A stretch of 64,000 bases of DNA. Source: Pagrus major (lineage: Eukaryota; Chordata; Actinopteri; Spariformes; Sparidae). Positions 24,906 through 33,490 of this stretch are shown in pieces. The stretch lies in the NCBI RefSeq assembly GCF_040436345.1, contig NC_133223.1, forward strand, positions 13,707,613 to 13,771,612, read 5' to 3'. The notes beneath the pieces were generated by a model, which was not told where the DNA came from, made no database searches, and was given only the letters and a program-made list of their open reading frames with translations. Both the position numbers and the translations under genes were made by a program. The number at the start of each line of letters is the position of its first letter. Position 1 is the stretch's first letter.

Positions 24906-25822
24906 CCCACATCCCCTCCTTGACGTAAAAATGTGAGAAATGTTTTACAAAACGCCAGTTCTGATAATGATCACAAGATCAAGACATGATACACAGCATG
25001 TACATTGATTTAGCACTGTGGGATCTAATGGGGCTTAAGGTTTTAAATTAATAACCCACAGTTGTATCTTGTTAAAGCAGTTCATGCAATTAGACTGAAG
25101 ATATTATAAATTCATGCTGCATTCAGCTTATTTCATGTGCAGCCTCATGCTTTATTCTCACTGCAGTAATTAGGCCTTTTCTATATTCCTGGCTGATGAG
25201 ACAGCCGCTCCCTCAACAGACCCTCTCTGCCTCTCATACTGTCAGCACAGAGGTCCTCAGGCATCTCCCTGTAGTCACTTGCTTCCTGTTGAAACTCATC
25301 ACTTGTAACTGTTGCCACAGCTCAGAGTTTTACCTCTTTCATTTATTTTAAGTGTCAGACGAATATTACAGAAACACATTCAAAAAGTTTAATTGAGTGT
25401 GCATGATTTACATTTGCTTTATTGAAATTCCTTGCAGGCAGTGCAATCATTTTCTTATTAAACGAAAACAGATCAATTTATGACAAATGTGTCCTGCTAC
25501 AGAAATCGCTTCTCACAGAGTCAATCTGCGTGAAAAAACGGATTCAGTTACATATGTTTTCTTCCGTCTCGCTGCTGCTCATGTGCTGTAAGTATGGGAG
25601 ATGGAAAAGTACCTGGGACACACATGAAAATCCATTTAAGAGCGGAAAAGCTCCCAGCTGCAGCCTTGTGTCTGTAGGCAGGAGGTAAAAGACATTCCAC
25701 CTCCATAGGCCAGTTTCCACTTGGAAAGTTTGGGTGTCCGCCCACTCTTCCTTATGCTTGTGCAGCAGCTCATGCACAGTTGTTGCCTCTAAGCAGCCCT
25801 GTAAAGACTGAGAGGGGACAAG

Positions 25823-25892
25823 ATGGCATCCCAGCAGTTCTACATGAAGTTAATGGGGCTGGCTGTGTTGCTGACACTGTTGGCTCTTAGGG
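25823..25892 (+). CDS. ecrg4: ecrg4 exon 1: signal peptide
   Basis: ATG at 25823, 23 codons plus one base, donor gtgagc at 25893 (phase 1). The hydrophobic core [11 protein letters not shown] marks the signal peptide. The in-frame start sits in a purine context (aagatgg). Confidence 0.85.
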
Positions 25893-28800
25893 GTGAGCTC
25901 AATCCTCTTCTTTCTCTGGCTTTTAGTCTGCTTTACTAACAATTTGCTTTTAAGATGTCACATTCATCCACGTTAGTCCGTTCTTCATCATCTGCCTCTG
26001 TACTTATGTCTACCTTTCCGTGGTTTCTGACAGCAGTGTCAGGTAGAAAGATGAATTACTGCATGTCAAAGTGTGTGGGATGTTATTTAAGAGAGGTCAT
26101 TCTTGGAAAACATGACAGGAAAAAGCAACATTTCCACAGGATTTTGAAGCCTAATGATTTCTGTGTCACTGTCTTCTTATCTCCTTGAGACTCTGAGTAA
26201 CTTTGATAAGGAAGATGAAAATTCAGTTTGGAGAAAATGGATTCAATGGAAGACGAGAGAGCAGATTTAAAAGGTCATACAAATGATTTTATCCATTCAC
26301 TTTAAATGAGCATAATCTACATTTCCGCTGCACACTTTTCAAAGCACTTTCCAAACATCTGCCTGAAATATATTTCATCAATCTTTGACACAGACTTTCC
26401 ATTTTCTTCATTATAGTTTGGTGGGAAACTCAGACAAAGACTTTAAAACTTGCTTGAGATAGAAGAAGAAAAAGAAGACTTTATTAATCCCTTTTCAGAG
26501 AAATTCAGGGTTTTTCTTTCTTTTGTTTTCAGAGAATAGGAAATCCATTACGGTGATACCACATCTGCTCCCCTCATGCTCTAAGTTTAACCGTTGGGTG
26601 CAACTGTATTTGAGGGGGTGTACATAAGACTGAAAAGACTGTTGTAATCATTCGGTCAATAATGTCATTTATAAGGTGTCGTGTCCATCTGCACACCCTT
26701 CAAAAAAAGTGTTGTCCACTGTTGTTATCTGCAAAAGACAAATATGCCATTCTTCAGAAAGTAGCTGGTAGTCATTTAAAGTACATCGGGTTAAAAAAGG
26801 AGAAGACATAACACTGGATTGGACCTTTAGAAAGACCTGAGAAATTTCTCACTATTATTTTATTGTTATTGGACAGGCTTTTATCCAGTCCACTCTTTAG
26901 ACAGCTAAAGCTGTAATCCCTCATTTCAAACCTTCATTTCACTCGCAAATTGATTTTCCTATCTGGTCCTGGTATTAAATCATTCATATCTGCAGCTGCA
27001 GTGGTGAGCCACAGGGCTCTACTTTAGGACCAATGATTTTTTTACCTGTAGGCTAACCCATGGTCCATACTGCCTGAGCTGCTGCTGCTCATTCTTTGAT
27101 AATTATCAATAAATATGATGATGTGATTTTCCTTTACCCTCATTAAAAGAGTGAGAAAGCAAAGGAGAGTGCACAGGGGAAAAAAAACTGCCCTTCACCT
27201 GCTGTGTGTATTCTCTTCATTTTTGTGACGTATTCTACAGATACAGACATTAAAAATAGTGAAACGCTGGTATGAAGTCAATATGACTGTCAGACTACAG
27301 GTTGTATTCAGGTCTATTTTTGCAGAGATCTGTGCGTGTTTCCGGAAAAATAGGCAAGACTCTGAATCTTTAATCTGTTAACATAGACACCGAAATGAAA
27401 GGCGGTGTGTTAAGCCTGTAAGACTTGGCACTGTCGATACAGTTACACAATGTAGATCTCCATGGTCACCAATGTCAATGAGCAACTAATTCTTTGAGCA
27501 GAAAGAGGCCTTGAAATGTACCAAATGTCGAACAGAACAGAAAAAACGCCAGGCATACGCACATTTTAAGAAGACTCAGTCATGCTAGCAGCTGTGTGAG
27601 GCCATACCTCAGCCCTGTTTATCGTGCTGAGCATCTTAGTTCAACATGTTAGCATGCAAACATTTACTAATTAGCACTGAACTCAGAGTTCTGGACGACC
27701 TAATCCTCTGACCTGATGATGGCGCTCGATAAAAAGTTAAGGGATCACCAAAGTTATTACAATGTCACACATTTGCATAATTTATACCTATATTCACAGC
27801 TGAAGTGAAGCTAACTGGAAGCTAAAAACACAACAGAGCTGACTGAAGACATGGTGAGTGGTGCTGTCTCAGGCGTGTTTGAGCCGACCAATCATAGTAG
27901 ACCTATGAACCAGAAAATGAGCCTAATATGTCCCCTTTAAATGCAAATTTAAATAAGTTCATGTTCCTTAAGATTTCAGTGTTGTTCTGCCTCTGACTTT
28001 TGTTTGATTAACATCTTGAGAAGTGCCATTTTATCCTTTGATGGTTATTATATAGTGATTGTACTGCAGCCATTCAAATGCACTGAAGAGCTGATAACTG
28101 CACTATTACAGAAGTATTATTCAAGAAGGTCGCTACTGTACTTTCTAACGCTGGCTGTGGATTCAATAACAGCGCATTCAAAAGCTCTGGAAAGAATGAC
28201 TCATAGTGTATAGTACACATAATGGACAGACTGCAGTAGTGTTGAGAAAAGGTCTGCAGGAATGTATTGTTCATAGCTCAGGCAACACAAACTGGAGAAA
28301 AAAACATGTGAGCAATTTTCTGTAACTGCTGCTTGACATTTAACGGCACAGTGCAAATGTTTAGTGTGTAAGCAAGACTCAATCTTAGGTTGTGGACTGG
28401 ACTGTGTTGGCAACTTTTCCTTCTTCTCCTTAAAGGAATAGTTCACTCTAAAACAAAATTCAGTCATTATCGACTCATCCACATGCTGATGAGATCTCCG
28501 GTGTAGTTTCTTATTCCTCGAAGTGCAGCTGGAGACCCGCGGGGCTACCCTCTGGCAGGAATAATCCATATAACGAGCGTAAGCGGCGCCCGAGAGGAAA
28601 AGGTCCATAAAACTACACAAAACTTTGTAATATTCCTCCATACTGCTCGTCCGCTGCAATCCAAGTGTCCTGAAGTGGCGACATCCAGAGTTTACTCGAA
28701 ACGACGTCATTTAGTACATTTTTCTAGCCTAAAGTCACGCTCCGCGTTCACCCGAGTACACTATGGAAGCCACGCCGGACAAGATGAACGAGACTCGCGA

Positions 28801-31800
28801 TAGATACACACCGGTATTTACATCCTTTTGTGAGTGTCAAAGTTTCAAATCACTAGTGCAGGCAGATCCCTCTTGTGTTTGTGTGTTGCGCGGTCGCTCA
28901 AAGCAGGAAGTAATCTTGTCCGGCGCGGCTTCCATAGTGCAATCAGCTGTGAGGGAGACTCGCGTGAACGCGGAGCATGCCTTCAGGCAGATATAGCATA
29001 GTGACTGTTTAGGCTAGAAAAATGTACTAAATGACGTCGTTTCGAGTAAACTCTGGATGTCGCCACTTCAGGACACTTGGATTGCAGCGGACGAGCAGTA
29101 TGGAGGAATATTACAAAGTTTTTGTGTAGTTTTATGGCCCTTTTCCTCTCGGGCACAATTGACGCTGGTTATATGGATTATTCCTGCCTGAGGGTACCCC
29201 CGCGGGTCTCCAGCTGCACTTTGAGGAATAAGAAACTACACCGGACTCCTCATCAGCATGAGGGTGAGTCGATAATGACTGAATTTCGTTCTAGAGTGAA
29301 CTATTCCTTTAAATCACACTCAGTGCTCACTGACGTTTGAACCTATAATGAATACTGAGAACAAACACATCTATGAAGCTGGTTTAGTTAAAGCACAAGT
29401 TCAACCAAAAATGAGAATTCAGTCATTACCTACTCACCCTGATGCCGATGAGAAGCTGGGGTAAGTTTCATAGTCAACAAAACATTTCTGGAGCTTCACA
29501 GCAAAATAGCATTGCAGCATTTTTGGGTGAACTGTTCCTTTAACTGACATGGTGAAAATGGCATCAAAACGCCATTTTGATGAAGCTTTGACAAAGAAAA
29601 GGAAGCTAGAACGTCTGATGAACCATCTCTGTATGAGCAGCCTTAAACGCGTACACAAGTAGAAAGTTGGTTTGTCCATTAAAAAAAATTAACTTCACCC
29701 ATTTTCTGCCTGCCAGAACTGGCAAAAGCCTGTGATTTACACCAAACATCCATTGTGTGTGACTGTTTAGAAATGAGTGACAGCTGATTAGGTTGTGTTT
29801 TAATTTTTAATCAAGTTGATTAACACAACCTAATCAGCTGTTGAATAAATCAACAGTGTAACTTACCTAGCTTGAAGTATGGTGTTTCATACTGCCACTC
29901 ATTAGCTCTCTCCTTACTCTCCTGAACAGATGTGTCCAGTGACAGCAGCTTGCACAAGATCTTGAGGAAAAGAGACGGTAACATTTAACTCATCAGTATT
30001 TTCATACTGCTGATGCAAATACCAACCCAAGTGAAAGGTGTAATAACTGTGCCTTTCATTCTGCTGCTTCCATCCAGTGGCAGGAGCAGGTACTGCCCCC
30101 TCAAAGTCCTCTGTAGCCGTCCCCTCTTCCAAGGCTCTGGAGTTCCTGTCAAAACTGAGCAGAACCAAGAGGAACGTCTGGGATCGCAGTAGACAGGACG
30201 TACAGCAGTGGATTATGCAGTTTATGTACATGGGATTTGATGAGCAGGTGGGTTATGTTTTTTTTCCCAGGAGAGTTCAGGTTTTCTCTGAACTCCTGGA
30301 GTCTTTCAGCACAAGGATCAATATCCAGTGGGGCCGCCAATAGGTCGGGTATTCTTCAAAACAACAGTGATCCACATAACAAAAACAGCAGATAGATTTA
30401 CCACCTTTTGAGAAATGACTTTTCACATACGAACAAAAGAACACACACACCAGAAACACAATACGTCTCTCACCAGTCTGTCTCTTACAAAGAGTCCATA
30501 TGACCAGAAATTCTTTCATACGTTTCTGATATTTTTGTAGAAATGAGTTTCCACGTCCTCATGTGACAGAGTCCACTTGTATCTTACCTTAAAGGACCGC
30601 TCCAGGCATTTAGTCTTGAATTTATGTAAAGTTGAGAAACTTTGGACAGACAGATTTAAAATCAACAGTCAAAACTGAAGCAGCAGAAGCAGAGATTTTC
30701 AGACTTTTTGCCCGTAGTATGGGTCAAGCACCAAATAAGCCGGATCCTACGCTTCCCACGATCCACCTTGTGTCTTTTGTTGGCCAATTCCCCCAGATTG
30801 TAAAGCATCTGTCTGTCTATTTTGTAGTTTTTGAGCCAAAGCAGAGATTACCCTGATGATGTCACAAGTCAAAGTCATACTTATCAATTAGTCTATAAAG
30901 ATTAGTGAAAACAATCTTCGAGAAACCAAAATTATATCATCAAATTGTTTGTTTGGTCCAACCAGCGGCCCAGAACCCAAAGACTGATCATTTTCTATCA
31001 TACTTGAAAATGTAAATGTTTCTTCAAAAATGACAGAAAAAACTAATTGATTATCAAAATGGCTGGCAATCAATTATTTTTCAATCAACTAATTGACTAA
31101 TTGTTGTAGCTCTAGTGAATGTGGACATAAAAATCAGTGGCAGTACCCTTATAGTAATGCAAGTGCAATCTTGTGTATAGTTTTTAACCCATATAGAGAG
31201 GTGAAGTCCCGCCCCTTCCAGTGGGCCCCATAGGACCCGGTTTCAGAAAAAAACATTTCTGGTGGTTAATGGTGAGAGACAAAGACATTTTTTGATCCCG
31301 TTTGAATTGTGCCTTGAGTTACACATGGGATGTTTGCCATTTTAAAAGATAATTTTGCAAGTCAGTAACGTTATGGGACTTTCTAAATTTCCCTCGGGAT
31401 CTATAAAGTATCTATCCATCCATCCATCTAGTAAAGTTTCATTTAGTTTTGTGTCCGAACTATATCATCTTGCACAATATACATCACCAACACCAAAATG
31501 GCCGTTCCTTGCAAAAGAAAAAGTATGAAAAAAGGTGAAAATCACAACAAGTCGTATTAACAGTTATGTGTACTGGCTCGATAAGGTTTCGCTTATTGGT
31601 ATTGGTGAGGAAAAACGAGAAGACGACACTTACGTGACTGTTGGGTGTGTAGTCTTCATAAGTATGTACTTTCAGTCTTACTCTTGATTAGTTTTATGGC
31701 AAACTGTAACTTTCTGGAACATTTTTAATGCTGCAATGTTGTATATTGCAGATATTTGAAGGGATGCCATCTGCCAAGTACAAACATGGAAGTGAATACA

Positions 31801-32342
31801 TCAATGCCTTCCATCACACACAAATATAACCCCACTTGCAGAGCCCATCTAAGCTTTCCTTCAGGTCACTGACTGTCATGTACAATTCACCAGGGATGGT
31901 CAGGAATGGAGGGAACAGATCATAACAACAGATAAAAAGGGAGCAGAGTGCACAAAATAACCCTCTCCCGCCACTGTTTTTGACAGCAGACAGCTTTTTC
32001 GTTTCACCCAGCTGGATTGGGATGCCATTTGCTGTGAAAGCATTGGCCTTTTCAACATTTGCCTTTTCATGCATCTCTGCTGCTGACGGTCTCAGTGGAC
32101 ACCTTATCAGCTGCCTCTGTGTCTATTAGCTTGAGGTTTGTCGAATTTCCTAACGAGTTACGTCTGTGGCGGGGATTTTGTTTCCTTACCAGAGGCTGGA
32201 GGCCGACCTGTCGTACTGGATGGACCACGCTCGCTCCAATGACCAAGGCCGTCAACACCACTATGATGAAAACGCCCCCATCGGCCCGCGTGACTCTGGT
32301 TCCTACAGACATGGAGCTAATGTCAATTATGACTACTATTAA
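25823..32342 (+). CDS. ecrg4: ecrg4 (augurin) secreted peptide hormone precursor
   Basis: Four exons (25823-25892, 29930-29977, 30078-30247, 32193-32342) join in frame to 145 residues; human ECRG4 has 148. Residues 1-23 form a signal peptide ([16 protein letters not shown] at its end). A short segment [11 protein letters not shown] follows, then a low-complexity spacer and the processing site RTKR (68-71). The conserved augurin domain runs from [13 protein letters not shown] through FMYMGFDE and LSYWMDH to [10 protein letters not shown] and the tail [11 protein letters not shown]. In mammals the precursor is secreted or surface-tethered and cut at the equivalent RxKR; it is linked to cell-cycle restraint and innate immune signalling. 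Splice phases are 1, 1, 0. The poly(A) signal is AATAAA at 32582-32587. Its neighbours nck2 and uxs1 match the human order. Fish can have two paralogues; which this is was not resolved. Confidence 0.95.
27640..27795 (-). repeat. Fish interspersed repeat, copy 2 of 4
   Basis: Reverse-oriented partner of 3036-3450. It contains gttagcatgcaaacatttac, a degraded gatgatggcgct block and gggatcaccaaagttattac, blocks also seen in the copy at 35940-36305. Confidence 0.65.
27838..27938. mobile_element. One end of a MITE
   Basis: The sequence ends in gagcctaatatgtccccttt followed by aa, so TTAA lies at the boundary. I recognise this terminus from a common teleost MITE. The opposite terminus was not found nearby, so only part of the element remains. 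Confidence 0.5.
28434..29308. mobile_element. Fold-back DNA transposon with about 350-400 bp inverted repeats and TTAA flanks
   Basis: The left arm (28434 to about 28785) and right arm (about 28908-29308) are inverted copies of each other over nearly their whole length. Examples are cgaaacgacgtcatttagta against tactaaatgacgtcgtttcg. The right arm has about 40 extra bases near its inner end. The tips read aggaatagttcactcta and tagagtgaactattcct. TTAA flanks both sides (28430-28433 and 29309-29312). The loop is about 120 bp and nothing resembles a transposase. The 169-residue minus-strand and 87-residue plus-strand open frames arise from the arms and are not genes. Confidence 0.85.
29392..29539. 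mobile_element. TTAA-flanked MITE, about 148 bp
   Basis: The left end is gcacaagttcaaccaaaaat and the right end is atttttgggtgaactgttcc, an imperfect inverted repeat. TTAA flanks at 29388-29391 and 29540-29543. The middle block acaaaacatttctggagctt is shared with the repeat at 12930-13205. There is no coding sequence. Confidence 0.75.
29781..29840. repeat. Perfect 19-bp inverted repeat
   Basis: Positions 29781-29799 (cagctgattaggttgtgtt) pair exactly with 29822-29840, with a 22-nt AT-rich loop. It lies about 90 bp before ecrg4 exon 2. It may be a degraded MITE or a structured intron segment. Confidence 0.85.
29930..29977 (+). CDS. ecrg4: ecrg4 exon 2
   Basis: A 48-nt exon after the acceptor gaacag, completing g|at (Asp). 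It encodes [15 protein letters not shown] and ends one base into the next codon before gtaaca. HKILRKRD corresponds to the KLMLQKRE region of mammalian augurin and carries a basic cluster. Confidence 0.85.
30078..30247 (+). CDS. ecrg4: ecrg4 exon 3: processing site and core domain
   Basis: A 170-nt exon from acceptor catccag to donor gtgggt (phase 0). It carries the Ala/Ser-rich spacer, [12 protein letters not shown] with the cleavage motif, and [13 protein letters not shown]...MGFDEQ. Confidence 0.92.
30879..31116. mobile_element. Teleost DNA-transposon-like repeat
   Basis: Opens near acttatcaattagtctata and closes with caactaattgactaattg then ttgtagctctag. The middle has the order gtttggtccaaccagcggcc, cagaacccaaagactgatca and attgattatcaaaatggctg. 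This order matches a teleost repeat I recognise, usually counted as a non-autonomous DNA transposon. No target duplication was located. Confidence 0.6.
31185..31425. repeat. Fish interspersed repeat with retrotransposon-like tail
   Basis: Motifs gaagtcccgccccttccagt, ggttaatggtgagagacaaa and gtgccttgagttacaca are in the order of a familiar fish repeat. Sequence after 31388 (tttccctcgggatctataaa, then tatccatc repeats) is a typical fish LINE/SINE 3' tail and may be a separate element. Confidence 0.6.
32193..32342 (+). CDS. ecrg4: ecrg4 exon 4: C-terminal domain and stop
   Basis: Acceptor ttaccag, 49 codons and TAA. It encodes [31 protein letters not shown] and [11 protein letters not shown], all recognisable augurin C-terminal blocks. 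Confidence 0.93.
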   Translation, partial: RLEADLSYWMDHARSNDQGRQHHYDENAPIGPRDSGSYRHGANVNYDYY

Positions 32343-32581
32343 CTCCAGCCTGAGACGGACTCCATGCAGCTATCAACATTCAAATACTCCACAGCTGCTC
32401 TGACTTCTTTGTTTCTTTGTCACATCCACCAGTATAATCCATTCTCAACATTTTCTCTTCATCCCTATATTTTATTTCTTTTTCACTGCTCTCCAAATTT
32501 AGTTTTGAGGCAGCTGATTTGTATGAAATACTGTTCAAATTTGATGTTGTGACATCTCTTTCTTATCGCTAAATTCTTGTA

Positions 32582-32587
32582 AATAAA
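32582..32587 (+). terminator. ecrg4: Poly(A) signal of ecrg4
   Basis: AATAAA 240 bp after the ecrg4 stop codon, followed by gatgtggctttgt. It is the only good signal before the convergent uxs1 3' end. Confidence 0.75.
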
Positions 32588-32625
32588 GATGTGGCTTTGT
32601 ACTGATTAAGTCCCCTGCATCTTAA

Positions 32626-32642
32626 CTCTCTCTCTCTCTCTC
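32626..32642. repeat. (TC)n tract between convergent gene ends
   Basis: A short pure CT microsatellite in the roughly 115-bp gap between the ecrg4 and uxs1 poly(A) signals. Confidence 0.9.
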
Positions 32643-32699
32643 CCACATACACACTCACACACAGTCTTCCCTAATTATATCATACACAGAATATTCGAA

Positions 32700-33358
32700 A
32701 TATTTTATTAAAATAACATCTTCATCTGAAATCGATAATGCACATCCTGACATGAGATTTCACAAAGTAGAACACACTGATGTTCTGATAAACACGTAGT
32801 GATGTTTAACAGTCTGTCTGGGAGATTTGCAGGGTCCTGTGGTGAGCTGCATGAACAGCCAACAGGGTGCTGGCACACCGCTGATAAGAGGACAAACCAT
32901 CCAGTGGAAAAACAAAGTCAGGTAGCTCACCTCCGGAGAAAAAACACCATAAAACTGATAAAATAAACATGAAGCACTGATGCACAGTACAAGCTGTTTG
33001 CAAGATTCTCGAGTCAGTAATTTTAAATAGCAAAAAGCATAAATTCACAAAAGAAGGCAGGCTGGGTTTCAGATTTCTTGCCTCAAATTTCTGTTTTTGA
33101 TTCCTGTCCACCCAACACACAAGCTCGGGTAAGGAAGACCTTACCCCACAGTGCATCTGCAGCTCCGACGCAAGGCAACACTGTCTTTTTGAAAGAGACT
33201 TTTAAGAGAAAGCTGTCTCTGGGTCTCAGAAAAGACACCATATCTCAGAGCTCTTCACTCAACACTGTATTTCAGAGAGGGTCAGTCTTCTGAGGGTCCT
33301 CAGAGGAGTCTGATCATCCTTCTGTGTTTCAGGAGAGTCTGTGGTGGGACACCAGACT
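32700..33358 (-). other. uxs1: uxs1 3' untranslated region (probable)
   Basis: Sequence between the uxs1 stop codon and its first good minus-strand poly(A) signal. No coding pattern or intact repeat was seen in it. Confidence 0.55.
32704..32709 (-). terminator. uxs1: Poly(A) signal of uxs1
   Basis: TTTATT on the plus strand is AATAAA on the minus strand, about 650 bp downstream of the uxs1 stop codon. This would give a 3' UTR of about 650 nt. Confidence 0.6.
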
Positions 33359-33490
33359 TCAGTTGTGTCTGGGTCGTCCTTTCTTCATGCGGGCGGCTTT
33401 AGGTTTGGGGATGTACTGGTTGTTGGCCTGGTGCTCCAGTTCCCTACTGAAATACTGGATGGTTTTGTTCAAGCCTTCCTCCAGGGGCAC
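33359..33490 (-). CDS. uxs1: uxs1 last exon and stop
   Basis: 132 nt encoding [20 protein letters not shown], then [11 protein letters not shown] and the basic tail ending RPRHN, TGA. Acceptor cttgacag. Confidence 0.95.
   Translation of the reverse strand: MPLEEGLNKTIQYFSRELEHQANNQYIPKPKAARMKKGRPRHN

Larger units (their letters stand above)
20540..25822. other. Spacer between the otospiralin-like gene and ecrg4
   Basis: No supported exon. It contains the tail of the repeat above, a fish repeat at 22081-22165, a transposon-like block at 22229-22795, a repeat fragment at 24825-24905, a short CA tract near 23725-23742, and two copies of ggctaatgttagcaaa around 24016-24062. Immediately upstream of ecrg4 there is no TATA box that I can defend. 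Confidence 0.65.
25893..29929 (+). other. ecrg4: ecrg4 intron 1
   Basis: About 4 kb of non-coding sequence. It holds a short repeat tail near 26466-26510 (actttattaatccctttt, a common fish retrotransposon end), the repeat copy at 27640-27795, the MITE end at 27838-27938, the large fold-back element at 28434-29308, the MITE at 29392-29539 and a hairpin at 29781-29840. No exon is evident. Confidence 0.75.
30248..32192 (+). other. ecrg4: ecrg4 intron 3
   Basis: About 1.9 kb of non-coding sequence between the phase-0 exons 3 and 4. It contains the repeats at 30879-31116 and 31185-31425. The remainder shows no recognisable feature. Confidence 0.75.

Noticed and set aside
28201..28710. 169-residue open frame on the minus strand
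   Set aside because: Most of it is translation of the left arm of the fold-back element at 28434-29308. The mirrored frame occurs on the other arm.
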